A stretch of DNA of 64,000 nucleotides from assembly GCA_036375165.1 (NCBI GenBank), contig DASUSI010000053.1, forward strand, positions 1-64,000, read 5' to 3'. The translations under genes and the position numbers were made by a program. Each line of letters begins with the position of its first letter. The stretch's first letter is position 1. The notes beneath the pieces were generated by a model, which did no database searches, had not been told where the DNA came from, and saw only the letters and a list, made by a program, of their open reading frames with translations. Source of the DNA: WHSM01 sp036375165. Lineage in GTDB: Bacteria; Actinomycetota; Actinomycetes; Mycobacteriales; Micromonosporaceae. Shown here piece after piece: positions 7,568 to 17,440 of this stretch.

Positions 7568-8776
7568 TCATCGTGGGTTGACGAGGTCATCGAGCAGGAT
7601 GTCGGCCATCCGTTCTTCGGTCACGGCGGTCTGGTGGTGCCGCATCGCTGGGGCGAGCGCGTGGTCCCAAGGCGCATCGGTGACCCGACCCACCGCCGGG
7701 CCAGACGGATCGCGGCGCAGTGCCGCCAGGTAGTCCGACGCGGACAGCCGCCACGGCCGGGCCCCGGTTTTCGCGATCACGTACGCCGCGATCCGTACCC
7801 CGTCCCCGTCGAGGTCCCCGTGGTAGTGCAGGCGTGCCCCAGCATCCGCCAGCCGGCGCAGCAGCAGTACACCCGCGCTGTTCGGCCATCCCGAGGTGCA
7901 GATGATCGGGGGACAGTCCACTCTGAACCGCCGCAGCGCCATTGCCAGCAGGCTCGGGTTCTCCACAACCCACACATCAGCCGGTGCGGGAGACAGCCCC
8001 GGAGAAGCCCGGAGCTGCGCCAACGTCAACGCGGCGGCCTGCCCAGCATCGGCGCAGGTGCCGAGGATCTGACCCGTTGTCGTGCCAGGATCCGGCCGCA
8101 AACCCGCCGCCAGCACCACGGTCGACAACTCATCAGCCGCCACCCCGGCCCGCTCCCACAGCGCCCGGCGTTCCTGCGCGCCAGTCGGTGGCTCAACCCC
8201 GTACAGCGTGGCCAGGGCGCGCAGCACCAGCCCGGACACCCGGGTCCCGTCGTCCAGGACGTGCGGATCGTGCAGCACCGCATCGGCGAACGCCGGCAAC
8301 GGTGTGCCCTCGGCCGGTAGCCGACCCAATACCCGCAACACCGCCTCCAGCACCGGGCGCAGGTCCGCCACCGCGCCGCCGGCACGGCGTACCTGGGAAA
8401 CCCACTCCCGCAACGCCGGCTGCGCCGCGACAACCTCGTGGCCCGCGAGCCACTCCCACAGCGCCTCCCGCTCCGCCGCGGCCTGGGAACGCCGTCCGGC
8501 CCTGTCGTCCAGCGGACCCAGCAGCGCGCTGACCACCGCCCGGGTGTCCTGCCCCACCGCCTCCCGGAGCGCCCCATCCAGCGCCGCCAACGACATCGTG
8601 AACGACACACCCGGTAACCGGTCCATGCCGAGCAGGTCCGCGACTGCCTCCCGCTGCGCGTCGTCCAGTGGGCCGACCCGGACCCGGGTCACCGGCCGCC
8701 CGGACGACAGTCGGTCATGCACCGCCCGCCACAGCGGTGCCAGACCGGCCGAGCGCAGCCGGGATGGCAGGGTCAC
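7568..8776 (-). CDS. jetD: Wadjet protein JetD, Toprim-type nuclease (TIGR02679, DUF2399)
   Basis: A 402-residue protein of the TIGR02679 family: an N-terminal DUF3323-like region, then a C-terminal DUF2399 region resembling the Toprim fold of topoisomerase VI and Spo11. Candidate metal ligands are Glu272 (VVENPSLL) and Asp321/Asp323/Asp325 in GDLDGDGVR. In characterised Wadjet systems JetD is the nuclease that cuts the closed circular DNA sensed by the JetABC motor. The GTG start overlaps the jetC stop (GTGA), which fixes the start despite a longer open frame upstream. It is the last gene of the four-gene operon. Confidence 0.88.
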   Translation of the reverse strand: MTLPSRLRSAGLAPLWRAVHDRLSSGRPVTRVRVGPLDDAQREAVADLLGMDRLPGVSFTMSLAALDGALREAVGQDTRAVVSALLGPLDDRAGRRSQAAAEREALWEWLAGHEVVAAQPALREWVSQVRRAGGAVADLRPVLEAVLRVLGRLPAEGTPLPAFADAVLHDPHVLDDGTRVSGLVLRALATLYGVEPPTGAQERRALWERAGVAADELSTVVLAAGLRPDPGTTTGQILGTCADAGQAAALTLAQLRASPGLSPAPADVWVVENPSLLAMALRRFRVDCPPIICTSGWPNSAGVLLLRRLADAGARLHYHGDLDGDGVRIAAYVIAKTGARPWRLSASDYLAALRRDPSGPAVGRVTDAPWDHALAPAMRHHQTAVTEERMADILLDDLVNPR

Positions 8777-11700
8777 GGGTCGGCCTCGACCAGTTCCCGC
8801 CCGGTCCACACGAACCGGGCCGTGGTGACCGCGTCGTCGTCGCCACCGGTGATCAGCTGGTGGATCGCGATTCCGGCCAGCTCCCGGTACGTGCACCACT
8901 CGTGGTCGGAGGTGAGCACCAGATCCAGGTCCAACGAGGACAGCAGCTCGAACACCTGGCCCCGGTTCATCGAGTCCACCCCAACGAACACCTCGTCCAA
9001 CAGGATCAACCGAGGAGCCCGCCGCACCGACTGGTAGTGCGCCGCGACCGCCGCGAACAGCGGCAGGTGCAACGCGATCGCCTTCTCCCCGCCCGAGAGG
9101 GCGCCGTGCAGTTTCCTGGTCAGCAACTGCCAGCCTGCCCCGTTCGCCCGGTCGACCCGTACCACGAACTGGTGCCAGCTGGTGTAGTCGAACACCTCCG
9201 CCAACTGCTCCTCCCAACTGGATGCCGTGTTGGCGGCCTTGGCCTGTTCGATCCGGTCCCGGAAGAACCGGTGCAACGAGTCCCGATCGGCGTCGGTGAG
9301 CCGTACCGGGTCCTTCAGCAGCAGGTCACGGGCGGCTTTGGTACCGGGTGGCAGGTCAGCGCCGACCTGCCAGAGCAACTGCACCGCGATCTTGGACGCG
9401 GTGCGTACCCGTTCCAGGCGGGCGTTCATCGCGTCCACCAACTCCCCGGCCTGGCGGATCCGGGAGGCCAGGTGGCGACGGGTGTCGCCGGTCAGGGTCT
9501 TGTCGAACAGCTCACGCTCGGCGGCGGTGATGTCGTCCCGGGCGCGGTCGGCCTCCGCCCGTACCGTCGTGAACAGCCCGTCCGCCCCGGTACGGACCCC
9601 GTCCACGGTCGCGGCGAACACCTGGACGTCCTCGTCCGGTTCCAACTCCAGGTCGGCGCGTTCGCTCAGCGCGTCTCGGCAGTCATGCACCGCCTGAGCG
9701 AGTCGGGTCAGCGCGTCGGAGAGGTTCCTCGGCTCGTGCGGCAGGGTCGGCCACGTCGCCGCCACGTGCCTGGCCAGGTCCAGGGTGGGGCGTACCCCGT
9801 CGGCTCCGGACAGCGCGAGCTCGATGCCAGCGTCCCGGGACAGGCTGCTGGCGGCCAGTGAGCGGAACCGGACGGCCGCCGCGTCTCGTACCGCTGTCGC
9901 CGCGTCACGCCCGGCGGCATCGACGGTACGCCGTTCCTCCAGGACCCCGGTCCGGCGTTCCAGCCCCCGCAAGTTCCGGTCGGCCTCGGCCGCCTGCGCC
10001 ACGACCTGGTTGAGGGAGCGACGCAACTCGTCGATCTCGGCGAGCACCTGGCGATAGTCCGCGCCGACGCTGCGCTCCACACCCTCCAACATGCCGGCCA
10101 GCCGGCGGAGCTCGGTCTCGGCGGCGTCCGCTTCCGCCGCCCGTCCGGCGGCGTCGTCCCGGGATCGGGCCGCGGTTCTCGCCGCCGTCTCGGCCCGTTC
10201 CCGTGCGGACAGCACGTCGAAGTAGGCGTCCAGCCAACCATCGCAGACGTTGCGGAACCCATCCAGCGCCCGGTCAAGCTGGTCCAACCGGTCTGCCGCC
10301 GCCGGCAGACCACGCTCGGCGGCGGCAGCGGTCAGCACCTTCAGCGCGTCATGGACCTGGTCCTCGCACGTGGCGAGCCGGGACAGCCAGTGCCGGACCA
10401 TGTCGTCGGTGCCGCCGACCGTCGACTCCGCCCGGTCCAGCACGGTTCGGGTGTCGTTGGCCTGGGTGTGGCGTGGCCGGCTGCCGCGCTCCCGGTCGAT
10501 CCGGGCCCGCCGCCCGGCCAGGGCCGCCAGTTCCACGTCGTACCCGGCGATCGTCGCCCGCTCCGTCTCGACCTGTGCGGTCAGTTCGGCGATCCAGCGC
10601 TGCCGGTGACGTTCCCGGGCGGTGGCGCCGATGTGTTCGGTCTCCTGCTTGGCCCAGCTTCCAGTGGCGTTTCCCAGTCGCCAGCGGCCGTCGGCGCCGA
10701 TCGAAGCGGCGTACCCGGACGGCAGCGTCTCGCCATAGGCGACCCGGGACAGCAACTGCCGCACCCGTTCCGCGGGCACCACGGAGCTGACCTCCGGGCA
10801 CAGCACATCGACCAGAGACCGGTCCGGGACCCCACCGGGCACCTCGTCGATCAGGAAAATGTCATGGCCAGCTGCCTGGATCGCGCCATCAGGGGACACC
10901 CACGCGTCCAGCAGCCCGCTCGCCTGCAAGCCAGCTTCCACCGCCGCCTGGGTCGCGGCCGGCACGCCGTCGGCGAATCCGACCAGCCGCCACAACGGTG
11001 CTCCGTCCATCCTGGACCGGTCGGTGGTACGGGTGCCCGGAGCGTTCGGGGGCAGGTCCACCATGCTGCCCAGCTTGGTGATCTCCTCGGACAGTCGCTG
11101 ACACTCGCGTACCGCCGCTTCCCGCTGGGTCGAGACCCGGGTCTGCTGCTCGGTGACCGCCTGCAGCCCCCGGCGGCTCGCCGACTCCACCAACTCCAGC
11201 ACCGCGGGTTCTGACTCGGCGCGGTCGGTCAGCGAGTCCGGATCGTCGAACCTCAGCTCCACGCAGCCCGCCGCCCAGCCCCGCAACTGTTCGCGCAGCG
11301 AGTCCAACGCCGTCTGGTACGCCTTGGCCGCCTGGGTACGAGCCGCTGTCGCGTCGGACAGCTTGGCCCTGGCCCGATCCAGTTCCTGTTCCGCGTCGCC
11401 GCGACGGCGCACCGCCGTGTCGTGTTGCTCCAGCGCGCGGCGTACCTCGTTGATCTGTTCCTTGCGGCTGTCCACCGCGGTCCGCGGTAACTGACGGACC
11501 TGCCGGGGAACCGGTGTCCCGGACGCCAGCGACTCGGCGATCGCCGCCTGCGCGCCCGCGACTCCGGCGCGTTGCGCCGCTCGTACCGCATCCGATTCGG
11601 CTTCGGCCGCCGTGGCCGACAGTCGTTCCAGAGCCTGCCGGGTGGCCTCAGCCTGCTGAGCGTCCTGCCCAGCGGTGGCTGCCTTCGCCTCGGCGTCCTG

Positions 11701-12798
11701 CTGCCGGGTCGCGGCGATCCGCGCCGCCGCGTTGACCCGCTGCCGCAGGTTGTCCAGCTCCCTGCCCTTGCGGTACTCCTCGCTGTGGGTCAGCCCGTCG
11801 ACTCGGGCCCGCAACCCTTCCGCCTCGGCGTCCAGGGTGGCCTTGCGCTCCTCAGCTTCGGCACGGTCCGTGACGGTTTTCTGGTACTCCTCCTCGGACG
11901 CCTTGGCCTCCCGGGTGAGCCTGGTCAGCTCCGACGTCGCTGAGATCAGCCCGGCCGCTGCCGCCCGCAGCACCCGTTGCGCATAGCCACGCTGCCGTGC
12001 GGCGAGGGTCCTGGCGGCTGCCACCTCCGCGTCGAGTTTGGCCAGTCGCTCACGCTGGCGGTCCAGTCGTTCGAAGCCCTCCGCCAGCTCGGTGATCTCG
12101 GCCTGGCCGAGCGGCGGCAACGCCCGGGACAGCAGGTGGGAGAGCAGGCCCGGGTCGAGCCGTTCGGAGAGTTTGGGGGTACGCAGCTGCAGCAGCGCGG
12201 TGATCAGCGCGTCGTACCGTTGCTCGTTCATCCCGGCGAACAGGGTGTGGCGGACCTCGGTGCGGTACTCCGCCGCCGAACCGTGAAGTTCGCCGTGTTT
12301 CCCGAGTGCCTCGCTCAGCGCCGACCGGGTCAGCGGCTGACCCGCGTTGTTGACCAGTGACAACCCGCCCGGGACCCCGATCCGCTGGCCGGTCGTGAAG
12401 TAGTCGACACCCACCGTCGTGGCGTGCGCGGTGGCCTGTAGCCGGGCTCCGCAACAGAACCATTCCGCGTCATCCAGGCCGAACTCCAGCCAGACATACC
12501 CGACCCGGGTGGTGCCGGTGGCGCCCTCGCCCATCAGGTTCCAGTGCATGGTCCGCTCGCCGGTCCCGAACGTGGACAACCGGTGCGCCCGCAGGTTCGC
12601 GTCGAACAGGAACGGCAGCAGCAGTTCCAGCGCTTTCGACTTGCCGGTCCCGTTCGGGCCACGCAGCAGCAGGCGTCCGTGATGGAACTCGAACACCTCG
12701 TCGTAATAGCGCCACACATTGAGAATCCCGGCCCGGATGGGCAACCACCGACCGGTCGAGTTCGGTGTGCTGCCCACCGGTGGTTCAGCCACCGTCAT
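8773..12798 (-). CDS. jetC: Wadjet protein JetC, SMC-like ATPase (TIGR02680)
   Basis: A 1341-residue SMC/RecN-like ATPase. The N-terminal head has Walker A GPNGTGKS at 47-54; the C-terminal head has ABC signature LSGGE at 1234-1238 and Walker B LILLDEVFVGVD near 1263-1274. Between them, about residues 240-1150 are rich in Arg, Glu, Ala and Gln and look like long coiled coils with a central globular or hinge part. This is the motor that extrudes DNA loops in MksB/Wadjet complexes. It starts with ATGA overlapping jetB and ends with GTGA overlapping jetD, so all four proteins are translationally coupled. The length fits the TIGR02680 family. Confidence 0.92.
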   Translation of the reverse strand: MTVAEPPVGSTPNSTGRWLPIRAGILNVWRYYDEVFEFHHGRLLLRGPNGTGKSKALELLLPFLFDANLRAHRLSTFGTGERTMHWNLMGEGATGTTRVGYVWLEFGLDDAEWFCCGARLQATAHATTVGVDYFTTGQRIGVPGGLSLVNNAGQPLTRSALSEALGKHGELHGSAAEYRTEVRHTLFAGMNEQRYDALITALLQLRTPKLSERLDPGLLSHLLSRALPPLGQAEITELAEGFERLDRQRERLAKLDAEVAAARTLAARQRGYAQRVLRAAAAGLISATSELTRLTREAKASEEEYQKTVTDRAEAEERKATLDAEAEGLRARVDGLTHSEEYRKGRELDNLRQRVNAAARIAATRQQDAEAKAATAGQDAQQAEATRQALERLSATAAEAESDAVRAAQRAGVAGAQAAIAESLASGTPVPRQVRQLPRTAVDSRKEQINEVRRALEQHDTAVRRRGDAEQELDRARAKLSDATAARTQAAKAYQTALDSLREQLRGWAAGCVELRFDDPDSLTDRAESEPAVLELVESASRRGLQAVTEQQTRVSTQREAAVRECQRLSEEITKLGSMVDLPPNAPGTRTTDRSRMDGAPLWRLVGFADGVPAATQAAVEAGLQASGLLDAWVSPDGAIQAAGHDIFLIDEVPGGVPDRSLVDVLCPEVSSVVPAERVRQLLSRVAYGETLPSGYAASIGADGRWRLGNATGSWAKQETEHIGATARERHRQRWIAELTAQVETERATIAGYDVELAALAGRRARIDRERGSRPRHTQANDTRTVLDRAESTVGGTDDMVRHWLSRLATCEDQVHDALKVLTAAAAERGLPAAADRLDQLDRALDGFRNVCDGWLDAYFDVLSARERAETAARTAARSRDDAAGRAAEADAAETELRRLAGMLEGVERSVGADYRQVLAEIDELRRSLNQVVAQAAEADRNLRGLERRTGVLEERRTVDAAGRDAATAVRDAAAVRFRSLAASSLSRDAGIELALSGADGVRPTLDLARHVAATWPTLPHEPRNLSDALTRLAQAVHDCRDALSERADLELEPDEDVQVFAATVDGVRTGADGLFTTVRAEADRARDDITAAERELFDKTLTGDTRRHLASRIRQAGELVDAMNARLERVRTASKIAVQLLWQVGADLPPGTKAARDLLLKDPVRLTDADRDSLHRFFRDRIEQAKAANTASSWEEQLAEVFDYTSWHQFVVRVDRANGAGWQLLTRKLHGALSGGEKAIALHLPLFAAVAAHYQSVRRAPRLILLDEVFVGVDSMNRGQVFELLSSLDLDLVLTSDHEWCTYRELAGIAIHQLITGGDDDAVTTARFVWTGRELVEADP

Positions 12799-14060
12799 TC
12801 TGACTCCCCTCCGCTGGTGGCGACGGTGGCCACGGCGTAGCGTGCGGCGGCGGGCAGTGCGTGTACCAGGCCGCCGGCACGGCGTACCAGTCCGAACTCC
12901 CCGAGCACCGCCAACGCGTCAGATACCAGCCGGTCCGCGCCGCCCTCCGAGCGGTACGCCATCGCCCACCGTGGCGCCCGGTCCAGCAACGCCGACGCGT
13001 GGTTGCCCAACTGTTCCAGGGCCACCCCGCCGTCCGCGGCGACGATCACGTCCAGCAGCACCAGCGCGGCCACCCTCGCGGTGCCGGCATCGTCGGGGAA
13101 CTTCCCGTCGGTGGCCAGCCCGTCGACGTCAACCAGCAGGTAGCCCTCGGCGCGTTCCTCCACCTCGAAACCGGCATGCCGGGCCGCGTCCCGCAACAGT
13201 TTCCGCCCGGTGGGGGAGGTCAGGTATCCCAGCTGCGCCTCGGTCAATTCGTCCCGGTACACCACCGGGTCGTCGAAGACCAGCCGGAACACCGAGTGCC
13301 GCAGCCACAGGTTGCGCTGGCTGTCCGAGACCGGGATCGCCTCACCGTGCTCCGGGTGATCGGCCCGCCCGCCGTAGCGCGGCTCGCGCACCAGATCGGT
13401 GAGCAACCGGTCGAACCGTCCCGCCACCTCGTCCACCGGTACCGCGAGTTGGGACGGCCCACGGGGAGCCGACAGCAACCGCATCACCAGCGTGGCGTCC
13501 ACCCGGTAGAGCACCTTCGCCTCGCCGGACTCCAGGTACGCCTCGGTCACCCCGTCCACCACCTCGACCGCGCCGTAACCTTCCAACAGCCGCAACACGT
13601 CCACATAGGCCATCCGTTCCGCCCGTCGGGTCGGGTCGAAAACTCCCAGCACCGGCTCGGCTCGGGTCGCCTGCACCACCCGTTCGGCCAGCAGTCCGAT
13701 CGTGGTCATCGGGGTGGACAGCACTTCGGCGGCTATCACACACAGCAGCGTGTACCGCCGCCGGTCGAACGGACCCCGACCGGACCGCGACCGACGGGCC
13801 GGACGACTCGCGTCGGTGCGGGCATGGGCGTCGCCGCGGATCTTCGCCAGCCGGACGTACCCCTGGCGCGGCTCCACCACCAGTGACCAGCCGCAGTAGT
13901 AGTCGAACCATCGGGCGATCGGGTCCTGGCGACGACGTACCAGGTCGAACCCGGCCGGCATGTCCCGCGCGGTGATCAGGGGGTTGCCCAGCAGCAGCCG
14001 GACCCCGCGCGCCACCTCCTCGCGTTCCGCGGCGACCAGTTGGTTGGCGAGACTGCTCAC
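12795..14060 (-). CDS. jetB: Wadjet protein JetB (TIGR02678, DUF2398)
   Basis: A 421-residue protein matching the DUF2398/TIGR02678 type: an N-terminal helical segment (NQLVAAEREEVARGVRLLLGNPLI), a central region with ARWFDYYCGWSLVVEP and a winged-helix-like middle and C-terminal part with SQRNLWLRHSVFRLVFDDPVVYRDEL. In Wadjet complexes JetB is the KITE/MukE-like subunit joining the kleisin to the SMC heads; that role comes from the family and gene order. GTG 14060 overlaps the jetA stop by 4 nt, and the 3' end overlaps the jetC start by 4 nt. Confidence 0.87.
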   Translation of the reverse strand: MSSLANQLVAAEREEVARGVRLLLGNPLITARDMPAGFDLVRRRQDPIARWFDYYCGWSLVVEPRQGYVRLAKIRGDAHARTDASRPARRSRSGRGPFDRRRYTLLCVIAAEVLSTPMTTIGLLAERVVQATRAEPVLGVFDPTRRAERMAYVDVLRLLEGYGAVEVVDGVTEAYLESGEAKVLYRVDATLVMRLLSAPRGPSQLAVPVDEVAGRFDRLLTDLVREPRYGGRADHPEHGEAIPVSDSQRNLWLRHSVFRLVFDDPVVYRDELTEAQLGYLTSPTGRKLLRDAARHAGFEVEERAEGYLLVDVDGLATDGKFPDDAGTARVAALVLLDVIVAADGGVALEQLGNHASALLDRAPRWAMAYRSEGGADRLVSDALAVLGEFGLVRRAGGLVHALPAAARYAVATVATSGGESE

Positions 14061-15607
14061 CGGGCCACCTGCCGGTTCTGCTCGGCGTGCCGGTCGGTGT
14101 CAGGGGTTCGTACCTCGATGATGTAGTCCGGTCCCCGGAACGCCCCGCGCGGGGTGTGCAGCACCGCGGTCGAGGCGTCATCCGGTTCTCGTAACACGAT
14201 CTCCACTCTGCCGTCGCCGGTCACCGCCCGGCGCGACCCGGTGCTGTCCGTGGCGGTGGACAGGGCCCGGCCCAGCAGGTCGAGCAAGCGCTCAAACGTG
14301 GCGTGCGGCAGGTCGCCGAACAGCGATATCTTCACAGCGCCGGCCGTCGCCAGTTCCCGCCACGCGGCGTGCAACTCGGCACGCTCGGCTCTGGCCCGTT
14401 CGGTACGTGCGGCTTTGAGCGCGGAGACATCGCGCACCTTCCCGGTGCGTGAGAAGCGTTCGGTGCGGCCGGAGGTCCGCAGCAACGTCGACACCTTCAC
14501 CGGCGGTGCCTCCCGCCACCGTGTCGCGGCACTGATCAGCTCCGGGTCCGGGTGAGCCAGATGCGCGTGCCGCGCGGAGCTCAACCCGAACGCCGTCGAC
14601 CACAGCCGGTGCAGGTCCCCTTCGCTGGGCGCGGCGGCGAACCAGCGCGCCAACTCCCGGAAGTCGGCCACCGCGCTGCTGGCCCGCCGCCGTGACTCGG
14701 TGATCCGGTCCAGTACCTGCAGCAGGGCGACGATGGCCCTGCGGCCCACCACGTGCAACTGCTCGACCCGGGGCGGCGTGCCGTCGACCGGCCGGAACCA
14801 TGCCCGCAGCCCCTCCCACCGGGCGCGGCGGTGCTGCAGGAAACCCGGTGCCGGGTCCTCACCCGCCACCGGGGGAAGCTCCGCGCCGAGCAGCGCCCGC
14901 TGCCACAGCACGCTCACCCCGTACTCCTCGATCCGGCCGATTCCCGACTCGATGGCATGCGCACGCTGGTCAAGGTTCGTGAGGAATTCCCGCAGGTACG
15001 TCACGGTGGCCGCCTTGACCTCGTGGAAGGTCCCCAGATCGGCGGATTCCGCGCGTAGCAGCCGTTGCAGTTCCCCGTTGAACTGTCTGGTGTTGCCGCG
15101 CAGCGCCTCAAGATGCGCTTCCAGCTCGGTCAATGCGGCGTAGACCCGGCGGTTGGTCGACCCCGGGTCCGAAAGCAGCGCGTGCAGTTGCCCCAGCCGG
15201 TCGGAGATCGCGTCCAGCACCGCGGTCTGCAGTGCCCCCGACGAGGCGAGTACGGTCAGCGCGTGCTGCACCCCGGCGAACGCCGCCTCCCCACGCCTGG
15301 TCAGTGAGTACTGCAGGTTGCGGCGCTCGTACTCGGCGGCCGTCCGGTAGTTCTCAGCATGGTTGTGGATCACGTCCAGCAGTTGCCACCGGCACAACTG
15401 GCCGAGTACGTCGGTCAGGTCGGCGTCGGTGAGTGCGTCGAACCAGCCCACGGAACGCAGTCTGGTTCGTAGGTCGTCCAGACCGAGCGCGGTTTCCAGG
15501 CGCTCGTTGGCTTCCCCAAAGGCGTGCAGGATCGCGGCGTACAACTCGGCACGGTCACCGTCGGTGAACCGGAACATCTCCGGTGGCACCCGAGGTACCT
15601 GGTCCAT
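14057..15607 (-). CDS. jetA: Wadjet protein JetA (TIGR02677, DUF2397)
   Basis: A 516-residue first gene of the operon, of the DUF2397/TIGR02677 type. It is largely helical, with N-terminal MFRFTDGDRAELYAAILHAF, a central helical region (ELEAHLEALRGNTRQFN) and a C-terminal part with FGDLPHATFERLLDLLGRALS. In the Wadjet scheme JetA is the kleisin/MukF-like subunit. ATG 15607 follows GGGAG by 5 nt and is preferred to GTG 15613. The 106-bp gap to the divergent DUF429 gene must contain the promoter, but I could not identify clear boxes. Confidence 0.87.
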   Translation of the reverse strand: MDQVPRVPPEMFRFTDGDRAELYAAILHAFGEANERLETALGLDDLRTRLRSVGWFDALTDADLTDVLGQLCRWQLLDVIHNHAENYRTAAEYERRNLQYSLTRRGEAAFAGVQHALTVLASSGALQTAVLDAISDRLGQLHALLSDPGSTNRRVYAALTELEAHLEALRGNTRQFNGELQRLLRAESADLGTFHEVKAATVTYLREFLTNLDQRAHAIESGIGRIEEYGVSVLWQRALLGAELPPVAGEDPAPGFLQHRRARWEGLRAWFRPVDGTPPRVEQLHVVGRRAIVALLQVLDRITESRRRASSAVADFRELARWFAAAPSEGDLHRLWSTAFGLSSARHAHLAHPDPELISAATRWREAPPVKVSTLLRTSGRTERFSRTGKVRDVSALKAARTERARAERAELHAAWRELATAGAVKISLFGDLPHATFERLLDLLGRALSTATDSTGSRRAVTGDGRVEIVLREPDDASTAVLHTPRGAFRGPDYIIEVRTPDTDRHAEQNRQVAR

Positions 15608-15718
15608 GCGCACTCCCGGCGCTCGCGGGTCGGGCAGGTGCCACCGTACGAGCCGCCACCGACATCTCCGGCAATGGGGCTGCGGGGGTGTGGTGCGGCC
15701 TGCACTACGCTGGTCGCC

Positions 15719-16426
15719 GTGTCGGAGAGGTCACCCGGTTCCGCCAGGGTGCTCGGTGTGGACGCCTGTAAGCGCGGATGGATCGGAATCGTGTGTGAGG
15801 AGGAACGCACTTCGGCGGTCCTCGGTCGCACCATTGTGGAACTGGTCGCGGCTGCGGAGTCGGCCAGCGAGTTCGAAGTGGTCGCGATCGACATTCCGAT
15901 TGGCCTTCCCGACGCCGGTCGACGCCAGGCTGACCTTCAGGCACGCGCCAGGGTGGGCCCGCGTTGGCAGTCCGTGTTCATGACGCCGGTACGCCCTGCG
16001 CTGGTGGCGGAAAGCCGGGTGGACGCGGACAGGATCAACCGCGAACTTACCGGCGACGGGGTCTCGGCCCAGGCGTACGCGCTCAGGTCACGGATTCTCG
16101 AAGCGGAGGCGTGGGTGCGTCAGCGGACCCGCCTGACCGTGGAGATTCACCCGGAGGTGTCCTTCGCGACGATGGCCGGCGTCCCACTGCTCGACAGCAA
16201 GACGACCTGGGCCGGGGTGGAGCGCCGCCGCCAGCTACTCGCCAAAGCCGGGATACGTCTCGTCGGTGAACTCGGTCATGTCGGAAGCCTCGCCGGGGTT
16301 GACGACGTACTGGACGCGGCCGCCGCCGCGTGGTCCGCGCGGCGGGTGGCGGCCGGAGAGGCAAGCTCCCTGCCCAGCCCACCGCAGATGTTCAGCGATG
16401 GGCTGCCGTCCGCGATCTGGGCATGA
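15719..16426 (+). CDS. DUF429 domain protein (RNase H-like fold)
   Basis: A 235-residue protein with the DUF429 start VLGVDACKRGWIGIV, a second strand with acidic motif VVAIDIPIGLP, then RQADLQARARVGPRWQSVF and a C-terminal VDDVLDAAAAAWSARRV. Asp in GVD, Asp in IDIP and the late DD are placed as in RNase H-like nucleases, but activity has not been established for the family as far as I know. GTG 15719 starts a protein beginning MSERSPGSARVLG. It is divergent from the Wadjet operon; no functional link is evident. Confidence 0.8.
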   Translation: MSERSPGSARVLGVDACKRGWIGIVCEEERTSAVLGRTIVELVAAAESASEFEVVAIDIPIGLPDAGRRQADLQARARVGPRWQSVFMTPVRPALVAESRVDADRINRELTGDGVSAQAYALRSRILEAEAWVRQRTRLTVEIHPEVSFATMAGVPLLDSKTTWAGVERRRQLLAKAGIRLVGELGHVGSLAGVDDVLDAAAAAWSARRVAAGEASSLPSPPQMFSDGLPSAIWA

Positions 16427-16615
16427 CGGGTGGGGGTCCGGGAGTTGCCGTCGATGGTCGCGAGTGCCGGAGTAGGGTTGCGCATCGAGTCTGGACCAGC
16501 CGGGGAGGTGGGAACCATCAACGTCCGATCAGGTCGGGTGCTCCCGCCTACGACGTCGGCCGAGCCTTCGTAGGTGATTGGGCGAGCGCCCACGGGATTC
16601 CCGAAAGGCGTTCCG

Positions 16616-17437
16616 ATGTCAGCCCTCCAGTCCGTTGATTCGCGTTCCGTCATCATCGCCAGGCTGCGATCCGCCGGGTGTGTTTTCGCCGAGGACGAAG
16701 CCCGACTCCTGATGTCCGCGGCTCACACCGTGGACGACCTCGCCGCTATGGTCGACCGGCGAACCGCCGGAGAGCCTCTCGAACACATCCTCGGTTGGGC
16801 GGACTTCTGCGGTTTGCGGATCGCGGTGGACCCCGGGGTGTTCGTGCCTCGTCGCCGTACCGAATTTCTGGTTCACCAGGCCGCGGCACTCGCACGCCGG
16901 GCTGGGCTGCGGCCCGGTGCGGTGGTCGTCGAGTTGTGCTGCGGTTGCGGCGCTGTGGCCGCGGCACTGGTCGCCGCCCTGCGACAAATCGAGGTGTATG
17001 CCGTGGACATCGACCCTCGCGCGGTATGTTGCGCCCGCCGGAACCTCGCCGCGACCGGCGTTCAGGTGTACCAGGGCGATCTGTATCAGCCGCTACCCGC
17101 TTCGTTGCGGGGACGCGTCGACATCCTGGTGGCCAACGCGCCTTACGTACCCACCGCGGCGGTTGAGTTGCTGCCTGCGGAAGCCCGGCTGCACGAGCCG
17201 CGGCTGGCGCTCGACGGCGGCCGGGACGGCCTGGACGTGCTGCGCAGGGTGATCGCCATGGCACCTCACTGGCTGGCGGTGGGCAGCCAGCTACTGGTCG
17301 AGACGAGCGCGGGCCAGGCGTCGCAACTCGCCGAAACCGTTGCCCGCAGCGGGCTGATCCCCCGGATCATCGGCTGTGACGAGTTGGACGCCACGGTGGT
17401 CGCCGCGGCCAGACCGGTCCCGCATGGCAGCGTGTGA
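16616..17437 (+). CDS. Putative protein-glutamine N5-methyltransferase (PrmC-like, unknown substrate)
   Basis: A 273-residue SAM-dependent methyltransferase. The N-terminal helical domain ends in HILGWADFCGLRIAVDPGVFVPRRRTEFLV, typical of PrmC/HemK, followed by motif I VVELCCGCG (about 105-113), the acidic AVDIDP and the catalytic motif at 174-177. That motif reads NAPY instead of NPPY, a feature of the TIGR03704 branch whose substrate is unknown. It is therefore probably not the release-factor enzyme, which would be encoded with prfA elsewhere. ATG 16616 lies after CGAAAGGCG, and an in-frame upstream start at 16574 was rejected because the domain starts at MSALQ. Confidence 0.85.
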   Translation: MSALQSVDSRSVIIARLRSAGCVFAEDEARLLMSAAHTVDDLAAMVDRRTAGEPLEHILGWADFCGLRIAVDPGVFVPRRRTEFLVHQAAALARRAGLRPGAVVVELCCGCGAVAAALVAALRQIEVYAVDIDPRAVCCARRNLAATGVQVYQGDLYQPLPASLRGRVDILVANAPYVPTAAVELLPAEARLHEPRLALDGGRDGLDVLRRVIAMAPHWLAVGSQLLVETSAGQASQLAETVARSGLIPRIIGCDELDATVVAAARPVPHGSV

Positions 17438-17440
17438 GGC

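Noticed and set aside
8668..9861. Plus-strand open frame of about 397 codons opposite jetC/jetD
   Set aside because: It is antisense to well-supported genes and has low-complexity composition without domains.
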